64,000 nucleotides of DNA from Mycobacterium sp. 1164985.4 (GCF_001668575.1 NZ_LZMD01000083.1:1-64000); one strand, 5' to 3'. Counted from the first letter of the stretch, positions 52,189-60,613 are shown. Notes: generated from the letters alone by a model not told the origin. A program made the numbers and translations.

Positions 52189-53616
52189 TCACGCGATGCG
52201 GTGGGCGATGCGCGCCAGCAGCCGCACGCCCGAATCGATCTGCGACTCAGTGAGGTTGGCGTAGCCGAGCAGCAGTCCCGGCGGCGCCGAGGCGGGGTCG
52301 GCGTAGCACGGCGCGAGTGGCTCGACCCGCACTCGTTGCTCGGCCGCGCCTCGCACCAGCTCGCCGACCGGGAAACCATCGGGGAAGCGCACGGTGAGGT
52401 GGACACCGGCGGCCGCGCCGAGCACTCTCGCTTGCGGCAGGTGCCGGGCCAGCGCGCCGAGCAACGCGTTGCGCCGGGTCAGGTAGCGGCGGCGCATCTG
52501 GCGCAGGTGCCTGTCGTAGCCGCCCGATCTCAGCAGCTGCGCGAACGCCAGCTGGTCCATCACCGAACTTCCGGTGTCGGCAAGGCCTTTCGCCGTTTTG
52601 ACCGAGCCGACGAGGTGCGCGGGCAGCACCATCCAGCCGATGCGAAGACCGGGTGCCAGCGTCTTGCTCGTCGAGCCGATGTAGACGACGCGGTCGGGCG
52701 CGATCCCCTGCAGTGCACCGACGGGTGCACGGTCGTAACGGTATTCGGCGTCGTAGTCGTCCTCGATGACCAGGTTGCCGGCCCGCGCCCAGTCCATCAG
52801 CTCGGTGCGCCGCGCCGCCGACAGCACGACCCCGGTCGGGGACTGGTGCGCCGGCGTGGTGAGCACGGCGTCGGCGCCTGTCCCGGCCAGTGCGCCGACA
52901 TCGAGCCCGTTCTCATCAATCCGAACCGGGCAGGGCTCGATTCCGTTGTCGTGCAGCACCATCCGGTGCAGCCAGAATCCGGGGTTCTCCATGGCCAGCG
53001 TCGACCCCGACAAGGACCGGGCGAGCAACGCCACGGCCTGGGTCGCTCCCGAGCAGAGCACGATGTGCTGTGGGTCGGCCAGCACACCACGGACGCGTCG
53101 CAGATAGTCGGCCACCGCGGCGCGGGCAGTAAGCAGCCCCTGGGGCGCGACGTATCCGAACGCGTCCGCCTCGATCTCGGCCAGTCCCTGGCGCAGCGCC
53201 CGCAGCCAGGCGTCGCGAGGAAAGCTCCGCAGATCCGGTGAGCCCGGCAGGAAGTCGATGTCGTAATGGGCGGTCGGCATGTCGTCACCCGGCGTGGGCG
53301 CCTCGATGGCATCGACGGTCGCCACCACCGTGCCCGATCCGTGCCTGCTCAGCAGGAAGCCCTCGGCCACGAGCTGGCTATAGGCGTCGACGACGAGTCG
53401 CCGGGACACCTCCAGGTCGGCGGCGAGTACGCGGCTCGAAGGCAGCCGCGTTCCTGGTGAGAGGCGCCCCGTCCTGATGGCGGTCCGCAGACCATCGGCC
53501 AACTGGCGGTGCAGCGGGTCGGTGACGTCGCGGTCCAGCTCGACCAGAAGCTCCGGGCCGGAAGTGGTACCCGATTCCGCTATCAAAGTGGTGCCTATCT
53601 TGAGGCCAGTAACCAA
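52189..53616 (-). CDS. MocR/PdxR-type GntR regulator with aminotransferase-fold domain (2)
   Basis: The product has up to 475 residues. The start is uncertain: the first usable codon is TTG 53616, with no ATG or GTG before the HTH. The GntR HTH is LPSSRVLAADLEVSRRLVV. The aminotransferase domain has the PLP lysine in YIGSTSKTLAPGLRIGW. It is related to but distinct from the regulator at 43.9-45.3 kb. Its stop lies 1 bp beyond the tRNA-Ser gene on the opposite strand. It is divergent, by 13 bp, from the membrane-protein/epimerase pair, which it probably controls. Confidence 0.87.
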   Translation of the reverse strand: MVTGLKIGTTLIAESGTTSGPELLVELDRDVTDPLHRQLADGLRTAIRTGRLSPGTRLPSSRVLAADLEVSRRLVVDAYSQLVAEGFLLSRHGSGTVVATVDAIEAPTPGDDMPTAHYDIDFLPGSPDLRSFPRDAWLRALRQGLAEIEADAFGYVAPQGLLTARAAVADYLRRVRGVLADPQHIVLCSGATQAVALLARSLSGSTLAMENPGFWLHRMVLHDNGIEPCPVRIDENGLDVGALAGTGADAVLTTPAHQSPTGVVLSAARRTELMDWARAGNLVIEDDYDAEYRYDRAPVGALQGIAPDRVVYIGSTSKTLAPGLRIGWMVLPAHLVGSVKTAKGLADTGSSVMDQLAFAQLLRSGGYDRHLRQMRRRYLTRRNALLGALARHLPQARVLGAAAGVHLTVRFPDGFPVGELVRGAAEQRVRVEPLAPCYADPASAPPGLLLGYANLTESQIDSGVRLLARIAHRIA

Positions 53617-53629
53617 CTAGCGTGACGGT

Positions 53630-54040
53630 ATGACAACGACGCCGACGCGCACAAGGGCCGGGTTGGTCGAGGTGGCGCTGATCGTGTTCGGGCTCTACGC
53701 CCTGGCCGTGGGGTTGTTCATGATGTTCGCCCCCGGCGCGTTCTTCGACACCCTGGGCTACTTCGGCGTGCGCAACGACCACTACATCTTCGACAACGCC
53801 ACGTTCGAGGTGCCGCAGGGGCTCATGCTGCTTGCCGCGGTGCGGTGGCACAGCTGGCGTACTCCGGCGCTGGCGTTCGCGACGCTGCACTGGGCGTTGC
53901 ACGCGATCAGCCACCTCATCGACCCGCACCACGGCGCGGGTGACTGGATCGGCTGGCTGGAAGCGGGCGGTCTGGTGCTCACCACCGCGATCCTGGCGGT
54001 TGCCCTGCGCGCCAGCGTCATCACCGACAGGAGGCCATGA
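53630..54040 (+). CDS. Small four-helix membrane protein
   Basis: The product has 136 residues with four hydrophobic segments (about residues 12-35, 60-75, 80-97, 108-128). A conserved-looking polar loop FGVRNDHYIFDNATFEVPQG and a His-rich stretch HWALHAISHLIDPHHG are present. I do not recognise a named family. It overlaps the next gene (ATGA) and lies next to the divergent MocR regulator. Confidence 0.75.
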   Translation: MTTTPTRTRAGLVEVALIVFGLYALAVGLFMMFAPGAFFDTLGYFGVRNDHYIFDNATFEVPQGLMLLAAVRWHSWRTPALAFATLHWALHAISHLIDPHHGAGDWIGWLEAGGLVLTTAILAVALRASVITDRRP

Positions 54041-54951
54041 TGCGAGTTCTGGTAGCCGGCGCCACGAGCGTGCCGGGCCTTCCGCTGCTCCGTGAACTGA
54101 ACAACCGCGGCCACGAGGTCGTCGGGCTGACGCGGTCGTCGTCCAAAACCGCGGCGATCACCGCTGCGGGCGCCAAAGCCGTTGTCGCCGACGTGTTCGA
54201 CCCCGACGACATCGACAAGGTGGTCGCCGATATCGGCCCCGAGGCCGTGGTGTCGCTGTTGACCACGCTGCCGAAGCGGGGACCGATGCGGGTCAAGGAC
54301 TTCGAACCGGCGAGGAAATTGTGGGGCACGGGCGCGCCGAACCTGCTGGCGGCCGCGCAACGTGCCGGGGTGCGGCGCGTCGTCGCCGAATCGGTGATCT
54401 TCGCGTACGGCTACCCGACCACCGGCCCGGCGATCATCGACGAGTCGGACCCCTATCCCGGTCCGCCCCCGAAGGGCGGCGACGCCATGCTCGGCGCGAT
54501 GCGGGCGATGGAACAGGCCGTGCTGACATCGAGCGAGCACAGCGACACCGAGGGAATCGTGTTGCGCTACGGCGCCTTCTACGGCCCCGGCGTGCCGCAC
54601 GACGAGATGTTCGCGCGGATGGCCAAGTGGCGGGTCAGGCTCGACATGGGTGGAGAAGGCATCGCGTCGTGGATCCACATCGACGACGTCGCCACGGCCA
54701 CGGCGAATGCGCTCGACCGCGGGCGGGACGGCCAGATCTACAACATCGTCGACGATCGGCCGCAGTCGTTCAACGGCTATCTCCAGGAGATGGCCGAGAA
54801 GCTGGGACGCCCTCGGCAGCTACGCATTCCGCGTTCGGTGCTCAAGGTCGCCGCGCCCTACGGCGTCACCGCTTTCGGCGATACCTGGCTGCCGCTGTCC
54901 AACGCCAAGGCCAAGGCCGAGCTCGGATGGACGCCGCGTCTTCGAGTCTGA
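54037..54951 (+). CDS. NAD(P)-dependent epimerase/dehydratase (extended SDR)
   Basis: The product has 304 residues. The nucleotide motif is VLVAGATSVPGLPLLREL, a variant of GxxGxxG. The segments ESVIFAYGYPTTGPA and LRYGAFYGPGVPHDEMF are typical of NAD-epimerases. The active-site YxxxK is degenerate, so the protein may be a reductase or binding protein and not a sugar epimerase. It is coupled by ATGA to the small membrane protein. The substrate is unknown. Confidence 0.82.
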   Translation: MMRVLVAGATSVPGLPLLRELNNRGHEVVGLTRSSSKTAAITAAGAKAVVADVFDPDDIDKVVADIGPEAVVSLLTTLPKRGPMRVKDFEPARKLWGTGAPNLLAAAQRAGVRRVVAESVIFAYGYPTTGPAIIDESDPYPGPPPKGGDAMLGAMRAMEQAVLTSSEHSDTEGIVLRYGAFYGPGVPHDEMFARMAKWRVRLDMGGEGIASWIHIDDVATATANALDRGRDGQIYNIVDDRPQSFNGYLQEMAEKLGRPRQLRIPRSVLKVAAPYGVTAFGDTWLPLSNAKAKAELGWTPRLRV

Positions 54952-55009
54952 CTCCTCAACGCGGCTCGTTCCTCGCCGCTTGATCGTCGTCAGACAGCCC
55001 CGGGTCTGA

Positions 55010-55513
55010 CTACGCGTAGCCCAGCGCCGCGTTCTCGGCCCGGATGCGGACGTTCAGCACCAGCGCGTTGGCCACGGTGAAGACAATCGCGGTCAGCCAC
55101 GCCGAATGGACGAGAGGCAGCGCTGTCACCTCGACCACCACCGCGGTGTAGTTCGGATGGTGCAGCCAGCGGTACGGACCGCGAGCCACGAGCGGTGCGC
55201 CTGGGATCACGATGAGCCGCGGATTCCACTGCTTGCCCAAAGTCGCCACGCACCACCACCGCAACGCCGTGCTCGCGCACACGACGGCTACCATCGTCCA
55301 GCCGAGCGCGGGTATGAACGGCCTGTGCAACGCGGCCACCTCGACGATGCACGACACCAAAAGCAGCGTGTGCATCGACACCATCGCCGGATAGTGACCC
55401 TGCCCGAACTCCCTGCCACCGTTGGCAAGGGACCACCGCGTGTTACGTCGTGACACCGCCAGTTCGACGAGCCGCTCGAGGCCGATCGCGACGATGAACA
55501 AGTAGTACGCCAT
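55010..55513 (-). CDS. Isoprenylcysteine carboxyl methyltransferase-family membrane methyltransferase
   Basis: The product has 167 residues. It has about five hydrophobic segments and the ICMT signature GPYRWLHHPNYTAVVVEV near residue 115, followed by NVRIRAENAALG at the C-terminus (SAM and substrate contact Arg/Glu). It starts 9 bp after the type III PKS stop. In bacteria such enzymes accompany type III PKSs and O-methylate phenolic or pyrone lipids. That role is inferred from context. Confidence 0.85.
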   Translation of the reverse strand: MAYYLFIVAIGLERLVELAVSRRNTRWSLANGGREFGQGHYPAMVSMHTLLLVSCIVEVAALHRPFIPALGWTMVAVVCASTALRWWCVATLGKQWNPRLIVIPGAPLVARGPYRWLHHPNYTAVVVEVTALPLVHSAWLTAIVFTVANALVLNVRIRAENAALGYA

Positions 55514-55522
55514 GTCCGGTCC

Positions 55523-56623
55523 TCACCACTTCAACAGGAGCATCTCGAAGCTGAAGCCCGGCCCCATGGCGAGCAGCACGCCGAACGATCCCGGGGCGGG
55601 CGGTGAAGCCAGCGTGCGGTGCAGCACGTCGAGCACCGACGCGGACGAGAAGTTTCCGTTCTCCCGCATCGAGTTCCGGCTGTGGGTGTTCGCCTCCGGC
55701 GGCAGGCCGAGCGCGGTGTCGATCGCGTCGAGCACCTTGGGTCCGCCGGGGTGGCAGATCCACGTGGAGATGTCCGCCACCGTCAACCCGTGGTCGCCGA
55801 GGAAGGCGGTGACCTCTTCCGAGAGATAGTTCGCGGCCATATGGGGGACCTCGCGCGACATCACCAGCCCGAAGCCGTTCGACGAGATGTTCCACCCCAT
55901 CACGTCGACCGTGTCCGGGAACAGCCGGCTCCTGGTCGCCAGGACCGCGGGCGCGTGCGCGATCGTCGGGGGGACGCGGTCCGCACCCGAGACCACCACC
56001 GCCGCCGCGCCGTCACCGAACAGGCAGGCACCGATCAGCGCCGGGATCGACGTGTCGTTGCGCTGCAACGTAAGTGAGCACAGTTCCACCGAAAGCAGGA
56101 CCGCCACGTCGGAGGGAAAGCCTCTCAGATAATCGTGCACACGGGCCATGCCGGCAGCGCCTGCGACACAACCCAATCCGAACAGCGGGATGCGTTTGAC
56201 GTCGGGCCGCAGGCCGATTCGCGATGCCACTCGTGCGTCGATGGTGGGCACGGCCACGCCGGTGCTCGACACGAACACGATGGCGTCGACCTCCTTGGCC
56301 GTGACATGAGCAGCCTCGAGCGCCGAGCGCAGGGCCCGCTCGCCGAGATCGGCGGCGACCTCGATGTAGGCGTCGTTGGCCTCGGTGAACCCCGACAGTT
56401 CCGGGTAACGGGACAGTGGCAGCGAGAGACTGCGACTCTGCACGCCACTGGTCTCAGCGAAGCGGATGAACTCCGGGCCGCCGACGCTGGTGAGCATCGT
56501 CGCTACGTCGGCCTGCTCGTAGCGATTCGAGGTGAAGGCCACCGCTGTGCCCCCGATACGGGGTGCACCGATTCGTTGAACCGCGTCGCTGTCAAGCGAC
56601 GCGAAGTGAGTTGTATCAGTCAT
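55523..56623 (-). CDS. Type III polyketide synthase (chalcone synthase-like)
   Basis: The product has 366 residues from ATG 56623. The catalytic triad is Cys152 (FGLGCVAGAAG), His in WICHPGGPKV and Asn in MRENGNFSSAS, with the C-terminal LAMGPGFSFEMLLLKW of the family. The enzyme condenses a starter acyl-CoA with malonyl-CoA units into pyrones or resorcinols in the cytosol. The partner gene is the ICMT-type methyltransferase immediately downstream. The starter preference cannot be read from sequence. The mycobacterial relatives PKS18 and PKS11 make long-chain alkylpyrones. Confidence 0.94.
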   Translation of the reverse strand: MTDTTHFASLDSDAVQRIGAPRIGGTAVAFTSNRYEQADVATMLTSVGGPEFIRFAETSGVQSRSLSLPLSRYPELSGFTEANDAYIEVAADLGERALRSALEAAHVTAKEVDAIVFVSSTGVAVPTIDARVASRIGLRPDVKRIPLFGLGCVAGAAGMARVHDYLRGFPSDVAVLLSVELCSLTLQRNDTSIPALIGACLFGDGAAAVVVSGADRVPPTIAHAPAVLATRSRLFPDTVDVMGWNISSNGFGLVMSREVPHMAANYLSEEVTAFLGDHGLTVADISTWICHPGGPKVLDAIDTALGLPPEANTHSRNSMRENGNFSSASVLDVLHRTLASPPAPGSFGVLLAMGPGFSFEMLLLKW

Positions 56624-56775
56624 GTAGTGCTGAACGCCGCTGCGGGCAGGATCGTTGCCCGAGGTGACGCATCGCACAGCGATATGTACTGAAATACGTT
56701 GCGGCCGAAGGGATCTGTACGCCTAGTTTCTGTTTGAAAGCGGGGAAAGCGATGGGAATGTGCTGGGAGTCAACG

Positions 56776-57591
56776 CTATTCGCCGGCGAATTTCGGCGGC
56801 CGCTTCTCGAACATCGCCTTGACCGCCTCGCCCAGATCCTTCGACGGCAGGAACGCCGAATTCCACGCTGCCACATAGCGCAAACTCTCCGACACCCTGG
56901 CGATTCGCTGCTGGTCGAGCACGTCCTTGATGCCGTGCACCGTCAGGGGTGGGTTGGCGGCGATCTCGGCCGCGGTCGCGTGCGCCGCGGCGAGTGAGGC
57001 GTCAGCGTCGTCGTACACGTCGTTGACCAGACCGATCTTCTCGGCCCGCGCCGCGTCAATGTCCTTACCCGTGAGAGTCAGCTCGCGCAGGTGCCCGTCG
57101 GACAGGATCAGCGGCAGCCGGGCCAGCGAACCCACGTCGGCGACGATCGCCAGCTTGACCTCGCGCACGGAGAACTTCGCGTCGGCGCTCGCGTAGCGGA
57201 TATCGGCGGCGCTGATCAAGTCGACGCCGCCGCCGATGCACCAGCCGTGCACCGACGCGATGGTGGGGGTGCGGCAGTCCGCGACCGCGTTGATGGCGCC
57301 CTGCATCTTCTGCAGCGTGGTGTGGAACTCCAGGCGGCCCTTGGCGCCGGAGTCCAGGCCGGGCAGGCTGCCGCCCATCGCGACCAGGTCGAGCCCGTAG
57401 CTGAAGTTCTTGCCCGAGCCGGTCAGCACGATGGCGCGGACCTCGGGGTCGGCGTCGAGCGAGCCGAACACGTCGGGCAGCTCGGCCCAGAACGCCGGGC
57501 CCATGGCGTTGCCCTTGCCCGGCCCGATCAGCGTCACGCGTGCGACGTGATCGGAGATGTCAACGGTGACGGATTCGTAGGTCTCGCCCAT
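56776..57591 (-). CDS. echA21: Enoyl-CoA hydratase/isomerase, probable dienoyl-CoA isomerase (EchA21 type)
   Basis: The product has 271 residues. It has the crotonase fold with oxyanion segments GSGKNFSYGLDL and GWCIGGGVDLISAADI. The acidic residues that define mammalian delta3,5-delta2,4-dienoyl-CoA isomerase are present: Asp of GGGVDL, Glu of REVKLA and Asp of VADVGSLARLP. A role in oxidation of unsaturated fatty acids with odd-position double bonds is more likely than simple hydration. It is convergent with nothing near and lies 152 bp from the PKS start side. Confidence 0.9.
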   Translation of the reverse strand: MGETYESVTVDISDHVARVTLIGPGKGNAMGPAFWAELPDVFGSLDADPEVRAIVLTGSGKNFSYGLDLVAMGGSLPGLDSGAKGRLEFHTTLQKMQGAINAVADCRTPTIASVHGWCIGGGVDLISAADIRYASADAKFSVREVKLAIVADVGSLARLPLILSDGHLRELTLTGKDIDAARAEKIGLVNDVYDDADASLAAAHATAAEIAANPPLTVHGIKDVLDQQRIARVSESLRYVAAWNSAFLPSKDLGEAVKAMFEKRPPKFAGE

Positions 57592-57622
57592 GGGCCACCA
57601 CGCTAGTTGGTCGGCCGCGCGG

Positions 57623-58060
57623 TCAACCCGGCGGCTTGCCCAGCAAAACCTCGTTCACCGTGGCGCTGGGCAGGAACTGGCACGCGGCGTCGACCAGCAT
57701 CTGGCCGATGCCCTCGCCATCGGGGCCGAGCGGGTTGCCCTCCTGGTTGAGGATCTCGCGGATGACGGCGACTTGGGTCGCCTCGTCGAGCCCGTTGTAC
57801 TCGTCACATTTCATCGACAGCGCGTTCGGCGGCGCCGGGACCACCGGGACGTCGGTGTTGCGCGTCGGCAGCGGAATGTCGGGCAGCCCGATGTCGGGCA
57901 ACCCCGGGATCGACGGTGATGTCGGCCGTGTCGGCGAGGTGGTCAACGGTGGCCCGGGTTCGGTCGTCATCGCGACGGATCCCTCGGTGGTGCGCGAGCA
58001 TCCCGCCGCGACACCGGCGAAGACCAGCACAGCCGCTACCACTCGCACGTGCGTCCTCAT
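57623..58060 (-). CDS. Putative mycobacterial lipoprotein
   Basis: The product has 145 residues. A signal peptide with lipobox GVAAGC predicts lipid attachment. A Pro-rich linker (LPDIGLPDIPLP) precedes a small domain with two cysteines (SMKCDEYNGLDEAT and DAACQFLPSATVN), probably disulfide-bonded. I do not recognise a function. It is divergent from the DinB-type gene by 41 bp. Confidence 0.7.
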   Translation of the reverse strand: MRTHVRVVAAVLVFAGVAAGCSRTTEGSVAMTTEPGPPLTTSPTRPTSPSIPGLPDIGLPDIPLPTRNTDVPVVPAPPNALSMKCDEYNGLDEATQVAVIREILNQEGNPLGPDGEGIGQMLVDAACQFLPSATVNEVLLGKPPG

Positions 58061-58101
58061 CCCGGCAACGATAACGCTCCACCGCGACGTAGCGTGGCGT
58101 C

Positions 58102-58680
58102 ATGCCCGATGACTTGCGTGCAGGACCCGAATCACCGCCGACCGATGAACTGCGAGGAGCGGAGAAATCGTTCGCCGTGCTGCAGCACGTCCTGCACGGC
58201 ATCGCCGCCGACGATTTGCACAAGCAGACGCCGTGCCGGGAGTTCGACGTGGCGGCGCTGACCGACCACCTGCTCAACTCCATCGCGATTCTCGGCTCGA
58301 TGGCGGGCGCGGAGTCACCCGAGCGCGACCGTGACGCGCCGATCGAGCAGCAGGTGGTGATCGCGGCCCGGTCGGCGCTGGATGCCTGGCAGCGTCGCGG
58401 ACTGGACGGCACCGTGGAGTTCGGCGGTAATGAGGTGCCGGCCCGGGTGATGGTCGGCATCCTGTCGCTGGAGTTCCTGGTGCACGCGTGGGACTACGCC
58501 GCGGCGGTGGGACGCGAAGTCAGCGCTCCCGAGTCGCTGTCCGACTACGTGCTGGGCCTGGCGCGCAAGATCATCACGCCGGAGGGGCGCGCCAACGCCG
58601 GCTTCGACGATCCGATCGACGTCGGCGCCGATGCCGATGCGCTGACGCGGTTGCTCGCCTACACCGGCCGGCAGGCCTAG
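58102..58680 (+). CDS. TIGR03086/DinB-superfamily mycothiol-type metal-binding protein (Rv3773c family)
   Basis: The product has 192 residues. The N-terminal segment TPCREFDVAALTDHLLNSI and the later LEFLVHAWDYAAAVGRE carry the His residues of the four-helix DinB/maleylpyruvate-isomerase fold. Family members bind zinc and some use mycothiol as cofactor. The specific reaction is unknown. Its stop codon lies inside the first unit of a 26-bp tandem repeat. Confidence 0.85.
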   Translation: MPDDLRAGPESPPTDELRGAEKSFAVLQHVLHGIAADDLHKQTPCREFDVAALTDHLLNSIAILGSMAGAESPERDRDAPIEQQVVIAARSALDAWQRRGLDGTVEFGGNEVPARVMVGILSLEFLVHAWDYAAAVGREVSAPESLSDYVLGLARKIITPEGRANAGFDDPIDVGADADALTRLLAYTGRQA

Positions 58681-58750
58681 CCGTTTTCGCGAGACGGCAT
58701 GCCTAGCCGTTTTCGCGAGACATAAGGCCTAGCCGCTTCGCGAGACGTAC
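58675..58750. repeat. 26-bp tandem repeat (2.9 copies) starting inside a stop codon
   Basis: Units 58675-58700 and 58701-58726 share the 21-bp core GCCTAGCCGTTTTCGCGAGA-C. Unit 58727-58750 is a 24-bp variant. The first unit contains the TAG stop (58678-58680) of the DinB-type gene. A related TCTCGCGAG occurs near 58794, at the other end of the spacer. Confidence 0.85.
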
Positions 58751-58751
58751 G

Positions 58752-58787
58752 CCAGGGCTGTGGATCCACAGCTCCCCACGACCCTGG
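58752..58787. terminator. Probable bidirectional terminator hairpin between convergent genes
   Basis: A 14-bp perfect palindrome (58758-58771) is enclosed by outer arms CCAGGG (58752-58757) and CCCTGG (58782-58787). It lies between the convergent DinB-type and GXWXG genes. No T-tract is present. Confidence 0.5.
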
Positions 58788-58805
58788 TGTTCATCTCGCG
58801 AGCGC

Positions 58806-59267
58806 TCAGACCCGCTCGAGGTAGAAGTACAGGTGCCGGTCCCCGTCGAGCGCGCCCTTGCCGTTCATGATGCCGACGACGGCGTTCTCGTCGACGACCT
58901 TGAAATGGTCGTGCACCGGTGCGCCGTCGTACACCATCGCGGCCGTCACCTCGCCGCGGAACTCCTCCATCCACAGGCTGGCCTCGCCCTTCATCGCCTC
59001 GGTGTTGGAGAACTTGTTGCCGTCGGAGTCCAGGCACACCAGGGGCTTGGCGTCGGTTGCCGAGTGGAAGGTCTTGCCGAACCAGTTGAGGCGTTCCATG
59101 AACCCGTTCGCCTTGTGACCGGTGTGGAACTCGCCGCCCTTCCACTCGCCGATCATGAAGTCGATGGTGGCGGGCTGCAGTGTCGCCCAGAAGTCGTCGA
59201 GTTCAGCGTCGGAGATGGTGCCGGTGCGCGCGACCAGTTCATCAAAGGTCTCGCGGGCATCGCTCAT
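58806..59267 (-). CDS. GXWXG/DUF4334 domain protein
   Basis: The product has 153 residues from ATG 59267, which overlaps the hisC2 stop (ATGA); an upstream ATG at 59282 is less likely. The GXWXG motif appears as MIGEWKGGEFHTGH, and the C-terminal half ends DGDRHLYFYLERV as in DUF4334. No enzymatic role is known to me. Coupling to the aminotransferase gene is the main clue. Confidence 0.8.
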   Translation of the reverse strand: MSDARETFDELVARTGTISDAELDDFWATLQPATIDFMIGEWKGGEFHTGHKANGFMERLNWFGKTFHSATDAKPLVCLDSDGNKFSNTEAMKGEASLWMEEFRGEVTAAMVYDGAPVHDHFKVVDENAVVGIMNGKGALDGDRHLYFYLERV

Positions 59268-60319
59268 GGCTGTCCTATCCATCGGCGGGCGAACTCGAGG
59301 AACGCGTCGTTCTCGTGTGTGGCGGCGACGGTGACGCGCACTCCGTCCTCACCGTAGGGGCGCACGATGATCCGGTTGTCCGCCGACGCCTCGGCGAACT
59401 CCTGTGCGCGCCCGGGCAGTGCCAGCCAGACGAAGTTGGCCTGCGAGTCGGGCACGGTGTAGCCGGCGGCGCGCAGTGCGTCGGTCACCCTGTCGCGTTC
59501 GGCGACGACCGCGTCGGTGCGCTCGAGCAGCTCGTCGGCGGCATCCAGCGACGCGATGGCGGCGGCCTGCGACACGCTGGTCGCGGTGAACGGCACGTAC
59601 ACCTTGCCGAGTGCGGTGATGAGATCCGGGTCGCCCACCGCGTAGCCCACCCGCAGGCCGGCCAGCCCGTAGGCTTTCGAAAACGTCCGCAGCACAACGA
59701 GGTTGGGGTGCGAACGGACCAGGCCGAAGCTGTCGGGAACCATCGGATCGCGGATGTACTCGACGTAGGCCTCATCGAGGGCGACCACGATGTGCGGCGG
59801 CACCGCGGCGACGAAGCGGGCGAGTGCATCGGGTGCGACGACCGTGCCCGTGGGGTTGTTCGGATTGCACACGAAGATCAGCCGGGTGCGGTCGGTGATC
59901 GCGGCCAGCATGGCGTCGAGGTCGTGGGTGTGGTCAATAAGCGGCACCGGCACGGGCGTGGCCCCCGCGGTGCGCACCTGTAGTGGATAGATCTCGAAGC
60001 TGCGCCACCCGAAGAGGACTTCGTCGCCGACGGTCGAGGTGATCTGGATCAGCTGCTGGCACAGGCTGACCGACCCGCAGCCCACCGAGACGTGCTCGGG
60101 GGCGAAGTTGACGTGCTTGGCGAGCCGCTTGCGAAGCTCGACGTAGCCGTTGTCGGGATAGCGGTTGATGTTGCCGACGGCCTCCTCGATCGCGGCCCGG
60201 ACGCTCGGCAGCGGGGGATACACCGTTTCGTTGCTGGCGATCTTGATTGCGCCCGGAACCGTCCTGCCGGGGGTGTAGGCGGGCAGATCGGCCAGTTCGG
60301 GACGCAGCCGGACGGTCAC
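59264..60319 (-). CDS. hisC2: Histidinol-phosphate/aromatic aminotransferase
   Basis: The product has 351 residues from GTG 60319. It is a fold-type I PLP enzyme. The Schiff-base Lys is in TFSKAYGLAGLRVGY; PLP contacts are FVCNPNNPTGT and VALDEAYVEY. Rv3772 family members act mainly on aromatic amino acids (Tyr/Phe) and can act on histidinol phosphate. Location beside Rv3773c- and Rv3774-type genes matches M. tuberculosis order. Confidence 0.92.
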   Translation of the reverse strand: MTVRLRPELADLPAYTPGRTVPGAIKIASNETVYPPLPSVRAAIEEAVGNINRYPDNGYVELRKRLAKHVNFAPEHVSVGCGSVSLCQQLIQITSTVGDEVLFGWRSFEIYPLQVRTAGATPVPVPLIDHTHDLDAMLAAITDRTRLIFVCNPNNPTGTVVAPDALARFVAAVPPHIVVALDEAYVEYIRDPMVPDSFGLVRSHPNLVVLRTFSKAYGLAGLRVGYAVGDPDLITALGKVYVPFTATSVSQAAAIASLDAADELLERTDAVVAERDRVTDALRAAGYTVPDSQANFVWLALPGRAQEFAEASADNRIIVRPYGEDGVRVTVAATHENDAFLEFARRWIGQP

Positions 60320-60402
60320 CGCACCAGTTTATGGGTCGGCCGAACGCGCTTTGCCTCGCGCGGTAGGCCATGTGTACGCTGTCGGATCGGCGGTAATCGT
60401 CA

Positions 60403-60494
60403 GGAGGCGTGCCAGAGCGGCCGAATGGGGCTCACTGCTAATGAGTTGTCGCCCTCAAAGGCGACCGGAGGTTCAAATCCTCTCGCCTCCGCCA
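60403..60494 (+). tRNA. tRNA-Ser (anticodon GCU)
   Basis: The acceptor arms GGAGGCG (60403-60409) and CGCCTCC (60484-60490) pair. The anticodon loop is CTGCTAA (GCT) and the variable arm is long. The T-loop is GGTTCAAATCC and CCA is encoded (60492-60494). Confidence 0.97.
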
Positions 60495-60540
60495 CGGCTG
60501 ACAACGTCAGCCGGACAATTGAACACTGAAGATCGACCAT

Positions 60541-60613
60541 GCGCCCGTAGCTCAACGGATAGAGCATCTGACTACGGATCAGAAGGTTAGGGGTTCGAAT
60601 CCCTTCGGGCGCG
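60541..60613 (+). tRNA. tRNA-Arg (anticodon ACG)
   Basis: The acceptor arms GCGCCCG (60541-60547) and CGGGCGC (60606-60612) pair. The anticodon loop is CTACGGA and the T-loop GGTTCGAATCC. It has normal 73-nt length with no encoded CCA. It lies 46 bp after tRNA-Ser(GCU). Confidence 0.97.
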
